Shown here piece after piece: positions 46,523-55,530 of a stretch of 64,000 nucleotides of DNA. A program made the translations under genes and the position numbers. Numbering within the stretch: the first letter of the stretch is position 1; every line of letters begins with the position of its first letter. The stretch is from positions 186,001 to 250,000 of the forward strand of contig JAJPGV010000035.1 in NCBI GenBank assembly GCA_021325635.1. The letters run 5' to 3'. This stretch comes from Chloroflexota bacterium (lineage in GTDB: Bacteria > Chloroflexota > JAJPGV01). The notes under the pieces are model-generated. The model did not search any database and was not told where the DNA came from. It saw only the letters and a list, made by a program, of their open reading frames with translations.

Positions 46523-47583
46523 GCCTCGTTGCCCAGCTCATCGAGGATGGCTCGAATTACATGCTCGGACGCGTGACCGTCTCCGTAGAGGCCAGGATCA
46601 TGGGGCGGGGCTGCCCAGTTGAGCGCGGCGGCACGGAGGTCGTCTGGTCCGAAACCGATAAGAGTATTCCATCCGACTGCAACTGTTTCGGGCCATTCCG
46701 TTTCGGGGCGAAGTGTGAAGCAGGGCCGGCGGAGCCAATACGATTCCTTTTGCAGGCCTCCGCTGTCCGTGATCACCATTCGGCTCGTTGCGACCAAACG
46801 TAACATTTCCCGGAAAGGTTGCGGTTCGACGAGTTGGATGTTCGCGGGCAAGGCGATCCGGAATTCGGCGAGGCGTCGGACGGAGCGAGGATGTGTTGGC
46901 CAGATCACTGGCAGCTGCAAGTGACCAACTTGCTCGAGCCGCAGCCGGAGCATTTCCGCGAAATCAACGTTCTGAGGACGGTGCAGAGTAAGGACGGCGC
47001 GCTGCTCTGCGTCCCACGGGCTGGATGCCGCTGAGCTTAGGGCATCTGGCCACGCATCGAGCAAGGAATCCAGCATGACATCGCCCGTTACGTGGACCCC
47101 GTGTTGAATGCCCTCCTTGCCGAGTTGTTGGGCAGCTTGATGTGATGGGCAGCAGAGTAGGTGCGCGAGATGGTCCGCAACTACGCGATTGATCTCCTCG
47201 GGAACAGATCGGTTGAAACATCGCAGGCCCGCCTCAACGTGAATGAGCGGAATCTGAAGTTTGGCTGCGGCCAGCGCAGCAGCCAGCGTGGTGTTTGTGT
47301 CTCCGTACACCAGCACCGCATTGAACCTGGTCCCGAGAAAGATCTTTTCGAGAGCCTCCAACATCCTGCCCGTTTGTTCGCCATGGGAGCCAGACCCGAT
47401 ACCCAAGCTAATATCCGGCTGGCGGAGCACTCCCTCGTCAAAAAACGCCCCCGACATTGACCAGTCATAGTGCTGCCCTGTGTGAATCAAGAACTCCTCG
47501 ACGACGTGTCCCATTCGCCTCGAAATCGGCCCTGCCTTAACGAACTGGGGTCGGGCGCCAACCACAGTGGCGAGATGGATCAT
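46519..47583 (-). CDS. Non-hydrolysing UDP-GlcNAc 2-epimerase-like (WecB/WbpI-like)
   Basis: ATG at 47583; 'MIHLATVVGARPQFVKAGPISR', 'LVYGDTNTTLAAALAAAKLQIPLIHVEAGLRCFNRSVPEEINRVVADHLA'. Confidence 0.92.
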   Translation of the reverse strand: MIHLATVVGARPQFVKAGPISRRMGHVVEEFLIHTGQHYDWSMSGAFFDEGVLRQPDISLGIGSGSHGEQTGRMLEALEKIFLGTRFNAVLVYGDTNTTLAAALAAAKLQIPLIHVEAGLRCFNRSVPEEINRVVADHLAHLLCCPSHQAAQQLGKEGIQHGVHVTGDVMLDSLLDAWPDALSSAASSPWDAEQRAVLTLHRPQNVDFAEMLRLRLEQVGHLQLPVIWPTHPRSVRRLAEFRIALPANIQLVEPQPFREMLRLVATSRMVITDSGGLQKESYWLRRPCFTLRPETEWPETVAVGWNTLIGFGPDDLRAAALNWAAPPHDPGLYGDGHASEHVIRAILDELGNEA

Positions 47584-47623
47584 GTTACGCGTCGGAGGAC
47601 TCTGAAGTACGCGTGTCCGAGGG

Positions 47624-48721
47624 TCACCGTGAGATATCAAGGACGGAATCTATTACGAAGCCAATCTCCGCATCGGTCAACTCTGGAAACATTGGCAGCG
47701 AGAGGACCGTGTCTTGAGCATCTTCTGCGACCGGGAGAGGCCTTGCTAAGTACTGCCGAAACGCGGGTTGTAGGTGCAAGGCCTGCGGATAGTACACACC
47801 CGTTTCCACCCCCGCGTCTCGGAGCCTTCGCTGCAGCTCTGCCCGTGCCTGGGACTTCACAGTGTAGAGGTGAAACACCGGCTTGCTGTCCGGGGCATGG
47901 GTTAGCGGCACCGCCACGCTGCGCGAACTCCGGAAAGCCTCGGAGTAACGAGATGCAATCTGGCGCCGGCGCTCTTGCCAGCCATCGATATGTTCCAATT
48001 TGACCCTCAGCACCGCCGCCTGAAGCTCATCGAGTCTGCTGTTGAATCCAACTTCTTCTGCAATGTAACGAACGCGAGAGCCTTGCCGTCGAAGCTGGTC
48101 CACCCGATCGGCAATGGTGGGTTCGTTTGTTACCACCATCCCGCCGTCGCCCACGCCACCCAAATTCTTGGTGGGATAGAAGCTCAGGCAGCCAACGCTC
48201 CCTATTGAGCCGACCCTCTTGCCACGGTACTCCGCTCCGAAAGCCTGGGCACAGTCCTCAATGAGGGCCAGCCCATGCTTTTTCGCGACGTCCGAGAGAG
48301 ACTCCATCTCGGCAGGGTTCCCGTAAAGATGGACCACGATGATGGCTTTAGTACGAGGTGTAATCGCGGACGCAACCGCGCTCGAATCCAAATTCAGGGT
48401 GGTGGGATCTACGTCCACGAAGACCGGCACGGCCCCTGCGCGTAGAATGACAGAAGCTGTGGCGATGAAGGTGAATGGGGTTGTGATTACCTCGTCGCCG
48501 ACACCTACTCCTACTGCAGCCAGAGCCAGACGCAGCGCATCTGTGCCCGAAGCCACGCCGACTGCGTGGCTGCACTCGCAGGCGATCGCCACCTCCCGCT
48601 CCAGAGCCTTGACATTTGGGCCCAGAATGAACTGGCCATCACGAACAACCTGCTGAAGAACTTCATTCAGCCGAGGTTGAAGTTGCTGATGCTGCGCATT
48701 TAAATTGAACAGAGGGATCAT
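47624..48721 (-). CDS. DegT/DnrJ/EryC1 PLP aminotransferase (WbpE/WlbC-like)
   Basis: 'MIPLFNLNAQHQQLQPRLNEVLQQVVRDGQFILGPNVKALE', 'SGTDALRLAL', 'LSFYPTKNLGGVGDGGMVV'. Confidence 0.93.
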   Translation of the reverse strand: MIPLFNLNAQHQQLQPRLNEVLQQVVRDGQFILGPNVKALEREVAIACECSHAVGVASGTDALRLALAAVGVGVGDEVITTPFTFIATASVILRAGAVPVFVDVDPTTLNLDSSAVASAITPRTKAIIVVHLYGNPAEMESLSDVAKKHGLALIEDCAQAFGAEYRGKRVGSIGSVGCLSFYPTKNLGGVGDGGMVVTNEPTIADRVDQLRRQGSRVRYIAEEVGFNSRLDELQAAVLRVKLEHIDGWQERRRQIASRYSEAFRSSRSVAVPLTHAPDSKPVFHLYTVKSQARAELQRRLRDAGVETGVYYPQALHLQPAFRQYLARPLPVAEDAQDTVLSLPMFPELTDAEIGFVIDSVLDISR

Positions 48722-48950
48722 TGGCGGACCTCACCCAAGTCTTTTGATTCGCGTCAAAGCGGCAGGTGGGGACGCCTCACGGCTAGCCCTTCTACTCAGC
48801 GTTTCCAGGAGCAGTCTGCTCATCCGCCAAGGCTGGACGCGCCTCTGTGAGTATCTTAACCCAGCGGGGACGCACGCTTGAGGAGACGGCATTTCAGGTG
48901 GCGATCGTCGATTGGTTATGGTTCGGTTATGGAAACAAGGGACTGGTAAT

Positions 48951-49655
48951 GTGACGGTCCTGGCAGTCGTCATGGCGCGTGGTGGATCGAAGTCGATTCC
49001 CAAGAAGAACATTGCCATTGCCGGCGGGCGCCCGCTGATAGCATGGACTTGCATGGCCGCTCGGTCAGCCCGGTGCATCAGCCGTCTTACCGTTTCGACA
49101 GACCTGCCTGAGATCGGCATAGTAGCCCAGACCTGGGGCGCCGAGTTCGCCTTTCTTCGGCCGCTTGAGCTGTCCCAAGATGACTCTCCACCTGTGCCCG
49201 GGTTGCTCCAAGCGTTGGATTGGGCCGAGGCCGATAGCGGTCATGCCTTCGATTTCGTGCTTCTCTTGCAGCCCACATCGCCCTTGCGAACGGGCGACGA
49301 TATCGATGAAGCCTTCAGACTGGCACTTAGTAATCAGGCAGACAGCGTCGTTTCCGTGACCGCCGCCAGGCCACACCCTTACTTAACCAAGCGGGTGACA
49401 TCCGAAGGTCTGCTGGTTGATTTTGGTGATTGGCCAGCGAACTATCGGCGTAAACAATCCCTTCCTGATGCCTATGCTTTGAATGGAGCAATTTACCTAG
49501 TGTCGCGAAAGCTCTTGGTCGAGCAAGGAGCGCTTTACGGCGATCGTACGCTCGCGTACGTGATGCCGGCTGAACGGTCTCTAGATATTGATGATGAATG
49601 GGACCTGAAGCTCGCGGATCTGATCCTCAGCCAGCCGGACTCGTGGCCAGCATAG
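48951..49655 (+). CDS. neuA: Acylneuraminate/nonulosonate cytidylyltransferase
   Basis: GTG start 48951; 'VLAVVMARGGSKSIPKKNIAIAGGRPLIAWTCMAARSA', 'LLLQPTSPLRTGDDIDEAF'. Confidence 0.93.
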   Translation: MTVLAVVMARGGSKSIPKKNIAIAGGRPLIAWTCMAARSARCISRLTVSTDLPEIGIVAQTWGAEFAFLRPLELSQDDSPPVPGLLQALDWAEADSGHAFDFVLLLQPTSPLRTGDDIDEAFRLALSNQADSVVSVTAARPHPYLTKRVTSEGLLVDFGDWPANYRRKQSLPDAYALNGAIYLVSRKLLVEQGALYGDRTLAYVMPAERSLDIDDEWDLKLADLILSQPDSWPA

Positions 49656-50695
49656 TTCAGCTTGGAGATCGGCTGGTGGGGAACGGTCAGCCCTGCTATG
49701 TGATAGCAGAGGTGGGCGTGAATCATAACGGTGACCTCGACCTCGCACGTCAACTCATTCAAGTTGCTGCGGCGGCAGGTGCCGACGCTGTTAAGTTCCA
49801 AACCTTTCAGGCCGACAGGTTGATCACTGCTAGGGCACCTAAGGCTGACTACCAGGCGGCCAGGACTGATGCGTCTGAATCTCAACTCGAGATGCTACGT
49901 CGTCTCGAGTTGTCCATCGAGGCGCACCGGCTACTCGTTGAATATGCAGATAAGTGCCGCATTACGTTTCTCTCCAGCGTGTTTTCTGAAGAAAGTGCCG
50001 ATGTTCTTGACGAACTTGGAGTTGTAGCCTTCAAGATCCCTTCGGGAGAACTCACCAATCTGCCACTGATCGCTCATGTTGCACGCAAGGGCAAGCCTCT
50101 AATTGTGTCGACGGGAATGGCAAATCTGGATGAAGTTCGGGATGCCGTGGCTGCCGCTAACGGGGTCGGAAACAACGCTATCGTCCTCCTGCACTGTGTC
50201 AGCAACTACCCAACGGAACCAGGTGATGTGAACTTGCGCGCCATGGCCACTTTGGAACGCGAGTTCTTCTGCCCGGTGGGGTATTCGGACCACACTTTGG
50301 GAACCACCATCGCAATTGCTGCCGCCGCGCTCGGTGCCTGTGTCATCGAGAAGCACTGCACCCTGAGTCGCTCGCTCCCCGGTCCTGATCATCTGGCGTC
50401 ACTTGAACCCGATGAACTCACAAGGCTTGTCGCTGACGTCCGGATAGCACAGCGAGCGCTAGGTGACGGCAAGAAGAAGATTGTGCAGTCCGAGGTAGCA
50501 GTCGCGCGAGTCGTCCGCAAAAGTCTCGTCGCCGCGAGAGATATCGAGCGAGGCCATGTTCTTCATAGCGCTGATGTGGTGTTCAAGCGGCCAGGATTCG
50601 GCCTTCCGCCGACAGCACTGGAGCAGTTGATCGGTCGCGTAGCGACGCGCTTTATTCCTAGCGATGCCCTTCTCGAAGAGGAAATGTTCGATTGA
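49643..50695 (+). CDS. neuB: Nonulosonic acid synthase (NeuB/LegI family)
   Basis: GTG start 49643; 'CYVIAEVGVNHNGDLDLARQLIQVAAAAGADAVKFQTFQADRL', C-terminal SAF domain 'RKSLVAARDIERGHVL'. Confidence 0.95.
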   Translation: MASIVQLGDRLVGNGQPCYVIAEVGVNHNGDLDLARQLIQVAAAAGADAVKFQTFQADRLITARAPKADYQAARTDASESQLEMLRRLELSIEAHRLLVEYADKCRITFLSSVFSEESADVLDELGVVAFKIPSGELTNLPLIAHVARKGKPLIVSTGMANLDEVRDAVAAANGVGNNAIVLLHCVSNYPTEPGDVNLRAMATLEREFFCPVGYSDHTLGTTIAIAAAALGACVIEKHCTLSRSLPGPDHLASLEPDELTRLVADVRIAQRALGDGKKKIVQSEVAVARVVRKSLVAARDIERGHVLHSADVVFKRPGFGLPPTALEQLIGRVATRFIPSDALLEEEMFD

Positions 50696-51846
50696 GGAGG
50701 GTTGCCGTAGTTACGGTCGGGCGGTCGGATTTTGGCTGCTACCGTCCGATCTTACGAGCTATCGATGCGGAGCCAGCCCTCTCTTTGTGTCTGATCGCAG
50801 CCGGCTCTCATCTTTCAATCGAGCACGGTCAAACGCTCTACGAAATTCGAAACGAAGGGTTTGACGTTGCAGAGGAAGTCCAGATGCTGTTGGCTGCAGA
50901 CGATGAACGAGGCATCGCCAAATCGCTGGGGCTGGGTATTCTCGGATTTGCGGAGGCGTTCAGCCGGCAGAAGCCGAACCTGGTCCTCGTCCTAGGGGAT
51001 CGATTTGAAATGCACGCGGCCGCGCTAACAGCGACTGTCCTGAACCTTCCGGTCGCTCATATCCATGGCGGTGAGCTTACGTACGGTGCCGTAGACGAGG
51101 TGTTTCGTCACTCCATTACCAAGCTTAGTCACTTCCATTTTGTTGCCACTGAAGACTACGCGCGGCGTGTTCGGCAAATGGGTGAGGAAGATTGGCGGGT
51201 TGTCGTATCCGGTGCTCCGAGCCTTGACAATCTCACCGAATTTCGCCCTATGGACCGATCCGAGCTCGCCGAAACGGTTGGGTTGCCGTTCGATCCACCT
51301 CCTATCCTGGTTACATTCCACGCTGAAACTCGTGAATATGACCGAACGGTCTCGCACGCCGCGGAGCTTCTTTCGGCCTTACGTGAATTTCAACTGCCCA
51401 TAGTCATTACTCAGCCGAATGCTGATGCTGGCGGGCGAGCGATTGAGCAGATGATGCAAACATTTGCCCAGCAGATACCCCACGTTCGCTACTTACCGAA
51501 TCTTGGGACAGTTGGATATTTCAGCCTGATGTTCCATGCCGCCGCGATGGTCGGCAATTCGTCAAGCGGGATTGTCGAAGCGCCGTCGTTCGGTTTGCCT
51601 GTGGTTAACGTAGGCGCGCGTCAGGCTGGCCGTCTGCGAGCACCCAACGTTATAGATGTGCCGTGCACGAAGGATGCCATTGCCGTGGCCATTCGGCGAG
51701 CGATCACGCCAGGATTCCGTCAGTCTATCCAAGGAATCACGAACCCCTATGGTAACGGCCATGCAGCAAGCATCATTGTCGAACGGCTCTCGTCAATGGT
51801 GCTCGACAAGCACTTCCTCTTGAAGCAGTTCGTCGATCGCCTGTGA
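50692..51846 (+). CDS. neuC: Hydrolysing UDP-sugar 2-epimerase (NeuC/LegG family)
   Basis: 'VAVVTVGRSDFGCYRPILRAI', 'LVLVLGDRFEMHAAALTATVLNLPVAHIHGGELTYGAVDEVFRHSITKLSHFHFVATE'. Confidence 0.95.
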   Translation: MRRVAVVTVGRSDFGCYRPILRAIDAEPALSLCLIAAGSHLSIEHGQTLYEIRNEGFDVAEEVQMLLAADDERGIAKSLGLGILGFAEAFSRQKPNLVLVLGDRFEMHAAALTATVLNLPVAHIHGGELTYGAVDEVFRHSITKLSHFHFVATEDYARRVRQMGEEDWRVVVSGAPSLDNLTEFRPMDRSELAETVGLPFDPPPILVTFHAETREYDRTVSHAAELLSALREFQLPIVITQPNADAGGRAIEQMMQTFAQQIPHVRYLPNLGTVGYFSLMFHAAAMVGNSSSGIVEAPSFGLPVVNVGARQAGRLRAPNVIDVPCTKDAIAVAIRRAITPGFRQSIQGITNPYGNGHAASIIVERLSSMVLDKHFLLKQFVDRL

Positions 51847-51868
51847 TGTACGCCCCTGCGCGCGTGCG

Positions 51869-52576
51869 ATGCTCCACTTGCCGACTGTAATTTCCGACGA
51901 TAGCTGCATTGTGCTCGGAGGAGGCGGGCATGCCAAGGTTGTGATCGACTGCATGCTTGCCGCAGGTTTTCCGACGCCGATTGGGATACTGGACGCCCGC
52001 ACCGAGATGCGAGGGCTTTCGATCATGGGTGTGCCAGTCCTGGGCTCCGATGACCTCCTACCCGAACTGTGCGCGCGAGGCCTGGCCGCCTTCGCGGTCG
52101 GTATTGGTGGATCGCGCGACAATTTGCCGCGTGCTCGCATATTTGAGCTGGGCCTGGGCCATGGACTTCGACCAGTTCAGATTAGGCATCCTTGGTCGTA
52201 TTGCTCTGCCTCGGCCAAGATCGGACCGGGAAGCGCTCTCATGGCATTCAGCGCCGTGAACGCAGAAGCGTCGGTCGGAGCGGACGTAATCGTCAATTCC
52301 GGGGCGATCGTCGAGCACGAATGCGACATCAGGGACCACGTTCACATAGCTACAGGCGCTCGATTGGGAGGTCGGGTGAAAGTTGGGTCCTATGCGCACA
52401 TAGGCGCCGGGGCCACGGTTCTGCAGGGCGTGGTCATCGGTGACGCAGCCATTGTTGGCGCCGGAGCCGTTGTGCGTAAGGCCGTTGATCCCGGTACGAT
52501 TGTCGTAGGGGTGCCAGCTCGATTGATAGCCGGAGCCGACCAAGGCGGCAACCTGGATGAGAGCCTGCCTAGCTAG
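51869..52576 (+). CDS. NeuD/PglD-family sugar O/N-acyltransferase
   Basis: 'CIVLGGGGHAKVVIDCMLAAGFP', hexapeptide repeats ending 'IVGAGAVVRKAVDPGTIVVGVPARLI'. Confidence 0.92.
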   Translation: MLHLPTVISDDSCIVLGGGGHAKVVIDCMLAAGFPTPIGILDARTEMRGLSIMGVPVLGSDDLLPELCARGLAAFAVGIGGSRDNLPRARIFELGLGHGLRPVQIRHPWSYCSASAKIGPGSALMAFSAVNAEASVGADVIVNSGAIVEHECDIRDHVHIATGARLGGRVKVGSYAHIGAGATVLQGVVIGDAAIVGAGAVVRKAVDPGTIVVGVPARLIAGADQGGNLDESLPS

Positions 52577-52750
52577 CGCCTTGGAGTTGAGCACATCGCT
52601 ATCCTGGAGGGGTCCGGGACCGGTGATACCGTGGTATTTCGACGGATGGCAGCGATGCGAGCTTGCTGCGTCTCGATCCCCATTGACTCTATGGCCGCGA
52701 TGGGTCGCAAGCTTTGAGTCGTGCCGATACACGACTGTTTCTGGTCCACA

Positions 52751-53950
52751 ATGATCCCTCTGTCGGTGCCGTGCCTCGATGGCAACGAGTGGCGCTATCT
52801 CAAGGAATGCCTGGATACGAATTGGGTGTCGTCGGTTGGCCCATTCGTCGACAAGTTTGAGCAACTCATAGCGCAGCGCCTTGGGGCAAAACACGCGGTG
52901 GCAACCTCTACCGGTACAGCGGCTTTGCACACTGCCCTGCTAGTGGCGGATGTTAAACCCAATGATGCGGTGTTAGTTCCCGCTCTTACCTTCGTTGCCA
53001 CCGCCAACGCAGTTCGGTATGTGGGAGCAGATCCTGTCTTCATTGACGTCGATCCGACTTACTGGCAGATGGATCCGCAATTAGTCACCGAGTTCTTGGA
53101 ACGACAGTGTAGGGTGAACAATGGCCAGCTCCACGACAGGGCTACGGGCCAACGTATCAAAGCCGTTATTCCGGTCCACCTGCTTGGACATCCGGTCGAC
53201 ATCGATCCGATCATTGAGATTAGCCATAGCTATGGCTTGCATGTCATCGAAGACGCCGCCGAGAGTATTGGGGCCCAATACCGAAGCCAGGCAGTAGGAC
53301 ATCTCGGCGACATCGCATGCTTCAGCTTTAATGGTAATAAGATCATCACGAGCGGCAGTGGCGGCATGATTGTGACTGATAATTCGAGTTGGGCAGAGCG
53401 AGCGAGGTATCTAACTACGCAAGCAAAGAACGACGCTTCGGAATACGTTCATGACGAGATCGGCTTCAATTACCGGATGACGAACGTCCACGCCGCTTTG
53501 GGGTGTGCGCAACTCGAGCAACTGGATAGTCATGTCTCCAGGAAACGAGCCATTGCTAGGCGTTACCTCAAGGCCTTCGAGCAGCTAGAAGGGATCGAGC
53601 CGATGAGGCAGGCACCGTGGGCGCTGTGCACTTACTGGTTGTTCACGATACTTGTAGCCGCAGACGAATTTGGCATGGACAGTCGACAGCTAAGGCAAAG
53701 GCTTGCATCATTGGGGATTGAATCGCGCCCCTTGTGGCGCCCGCTTCACCTTAACCGACCATACGATAAGGGTCTGCGATTCCCGGTTTCGGAGCGCCTG
53801 CACCAGTGTGCTCTTAGTCTACCGAGTTCTCCGGCGCTCAGCCGCGAGGAGCAGGCGCACGTTATCGAGGCGGTGTGGGGTGCGTTGCAGCGCCAGTCAA
53901 ACTCGAGGGCCCAGCGATGGCATCCGGCTCACTCGAGGCTGCAAGATTAA
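52751..53950 (+). CDS. LegC-family/DegT aminotransferase
   Basis: 'MIPLSVPCLDGNEWRYLKECLDTNWVSSVGPFVDKFEQLIAQRLGAKHAVATSTGTAALHTALL', 'ACFSFNGNKIITSGSGGMIVT'. Confidence 0.93.
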   Translation: MIPLSVPCLDGNEWRYLKECLDTNWVSSVGPFVDKFEQLIAQRLGAKHAVATSTGTAALHTALLVADVKPNDAVLVPALTFVATANAVRYVGADPVFIDVDPTYWQMDPQLVTEFLERQCRVNNGQLHDRATGQRIKAVIPVHLLGHPVDIDPIIEISHSYGLHVIEDAAESIGAQYRSQAVGHLGDIACFSFNGNKIITSGSGGMIVTDNSSWAERARYLTTQAKNDASEYVHDEIGFNYRMTNVHAALGCAQLEQLDSHVSRKRAIARRYLKAFEQLEGIEPMRQAPWALCTYWLFTILVAADEFGMDSRQLRQRLASLGIESRPLWRPLHLNRPYDKGLRFPVSERLHQCALSLPSSPALSREEQAHVIEAVWGALQRQSNSRAQRWHPAHSRLQD

Positions 53951-53995
53951 TCGATTAGCAGTGAGTCGCCGTTCGAATGCCGGCTAGATGAACCA

Positions 53996-54850
53996 TTGAT
54001 GACTATCCGTGTCATTCCACGGCTTGACATCAAAGGTCCTAATTTAGTTAAGGGCATCCATTTGGAAGGCTTGCGTGTTTTGGGTAAGCCTGAGTGGTTT
54101 GCGCGTCGATACTATGAGCAGGGAGCTGACGAGCTACTGTACATGGATGTGGTAGCTAGCCTATACGGTCGAAACAGCCTTTTAGAGATTGTAACTAGGA
54201 CAGCAAAGGATATTTTTATTCCGTTGACTGTAGGTGGAGGTTTGCGGTCAACGGATGACATCAAGGCAATCCTCCGCGCTGGGGCAGACAAGGTGGCGTT
54301 GAATACGGCTGCCATTCGCGAGCCTGAATTGGTCAGGTCGGCGAGCAGGCAGTTTGGTTCATCAACGATAGTGGTGTCGATCGAGGCCATAAGACAGCCA
54401 AACGGCGTTTACGAGGCATATACGGATAACGGGCGTGAGCGAACTGGCATCGATGCCGTTGAATGGGCATCCGAGGCCGCCAAGCTTGGAGCGGGAGAGA
54501 TCCTGCTTACATCTGTCGATCGGGAAGGTACTGGCAGCGGATTCGAACTCGAGTTATTGCATCAAGTTGCAGCCGTCACCGACGTGCCGGTGATTGTGTG
54601 TGGAGGCGCAGGGAGGGTGGAACACGCACTTGCGGCGGCCGCGGCGGGAGCGGATGCGCTAGCATTGGCGTCAATACTTCACTATCAACTGTTGGATGAA
54701 CTGAAACTTGCCCAATTGGCGTTCCACGAGGAAGGTAACGTTGAGTACCTCCGTGGTGGGCGGAGTTTCGGCAAGGTGCAGCCAACCGCGCTGTCGAAGT
54801 TGAAGGCCTATCTGGTCGATAACGGCGTGTGCTGCCGCTTTCCCGTCTGA
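53996..54850 (+). CDS. HisF-like synthase subunit (WbuZ-type, nonulosonate amidotransferase trio)
   Basis: 'IRVIPRLDIKGPNLVKGIHLEGLRVLGKPEWFARRYYEQGADELLYMD', 'GAGEILLTSVDREGTGSG'; context with HisH and PseA-like genes. Confidence 0.92.
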   Translation: MMTIRVIPRLDIKGPNLVKGIHLEGLRVLGKPEWFARRYYEQGADELLYMDVVASLYGRNSLLEIVTRTAKDIFIPLTVGGGLRSTDDIKAILRAGADKVALNTAAIREPELVRSASRQFGSSTIVVSIEAIRQPNGVYEAYTDNGRERTGIDAVEWASEAAKLGAGEILLTSVDREGTGSGFELELLHQVAAVTDVPVIVCGGAGRVEHALAAAAAGADALALASILHYQLLDELKLAQLAFHEEGNVEYLRGGRSFGKVQPTALSKLKAYLVDNGVCCRFPV

Positions 54851-54861
54851 CCGGCGACTGT

Positions 54862-55530
54862 ATGAGCAAGGCTCGGATTGCCATCGTCGACTATGGCATG
54901 GGCAACCTATTCAGCGTTCAGCGAGCGTGCGATGTTAGCGGGATTGATGCGTTCGTCGCGCGAGGGCCGGACGAACTAGAGCGTGCCGATGGGTTCATCC
55001 TTCCAGGGATTGGTGCTTTCGGAACGGCTATGAGGGAGCTGAACGAGAGTGGGATGTCAACATCGCTGATCCAGGCTGCGAGGTCTGGAAAACCACTGCT
55101 TGGTATCTGCCTAGGCCTGCAACTGCTGATGACTGAGAGCCATGAGTTTGGCCGTCATTTGGGGCTCGACCTCATTCCGGGATCGGTACGTCGTCTTCCA
55201 GAGTTGGTAGACGGTGAGCGCGTAAAAGTGCCTCAAGTCGGGTGGCGTCAGGTACATGCGCCAAGCGCCAAGCCTTGGGCACAGAGTCTTCTTCAAGGTG
55301 TGGCCAACGGGACCTTTATGTATTTTGTGCATTCATACTATGTTGAGCCAATGACGAAGGACTGTGTAGTAGCTGTGACGAGCCATGGTGGTTACGAGTA
55401 TTGCTCGGCCATAGCACGCGACAACATTTTCGCCTGCCAGTTTCATCCAGAACGAAGTGGTGGAGAGGGCTTGCGAATTTATGCTAACTTCGCTGCCTTC
55501 GTAGAACAGAGGAATATCGGACGTGGGTGA
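54862..55530 (+). CDS. HisH-like glutamine amidotransferase subunit (WbuY-type)
   Basis: 'ARIAIVDYGMGNLFSVQRAC', 'GKPLLGICLGLQLLMTESHEFG' (Cys nucleophile), 'FACQFHPERSGGEGLRI' (His/Glu). Confidence 0.93.
   Translation: MSKARIAIVDYGMGNLFSVQRACDVSGIDAFVARGPDELERADGFILPGIGAFGTAMRELNESGMSTSLIQAARSGKPLLGICLGLQLLMTESHEFGRHLGLDLIPGSVRRLPELVDGERVKVPQVGWRQVHAPSAKPWAQSLLQGVANGTFMYFVHSYYVEPMTKDCVVAVTSHGGYEYCSAIARDNIFACQFHPERSGGEGLRIYANFAAFVEQRNIGRG

Noticed and set aside
53996-55530. HisF/HisH as histidine biosynthesis genes
   Set aside because: No other his genes nearby, directly followed by a PseA-like amidotransferase in a nonulosonate operon, and the HisF-like protein has an altered catalytic motif.
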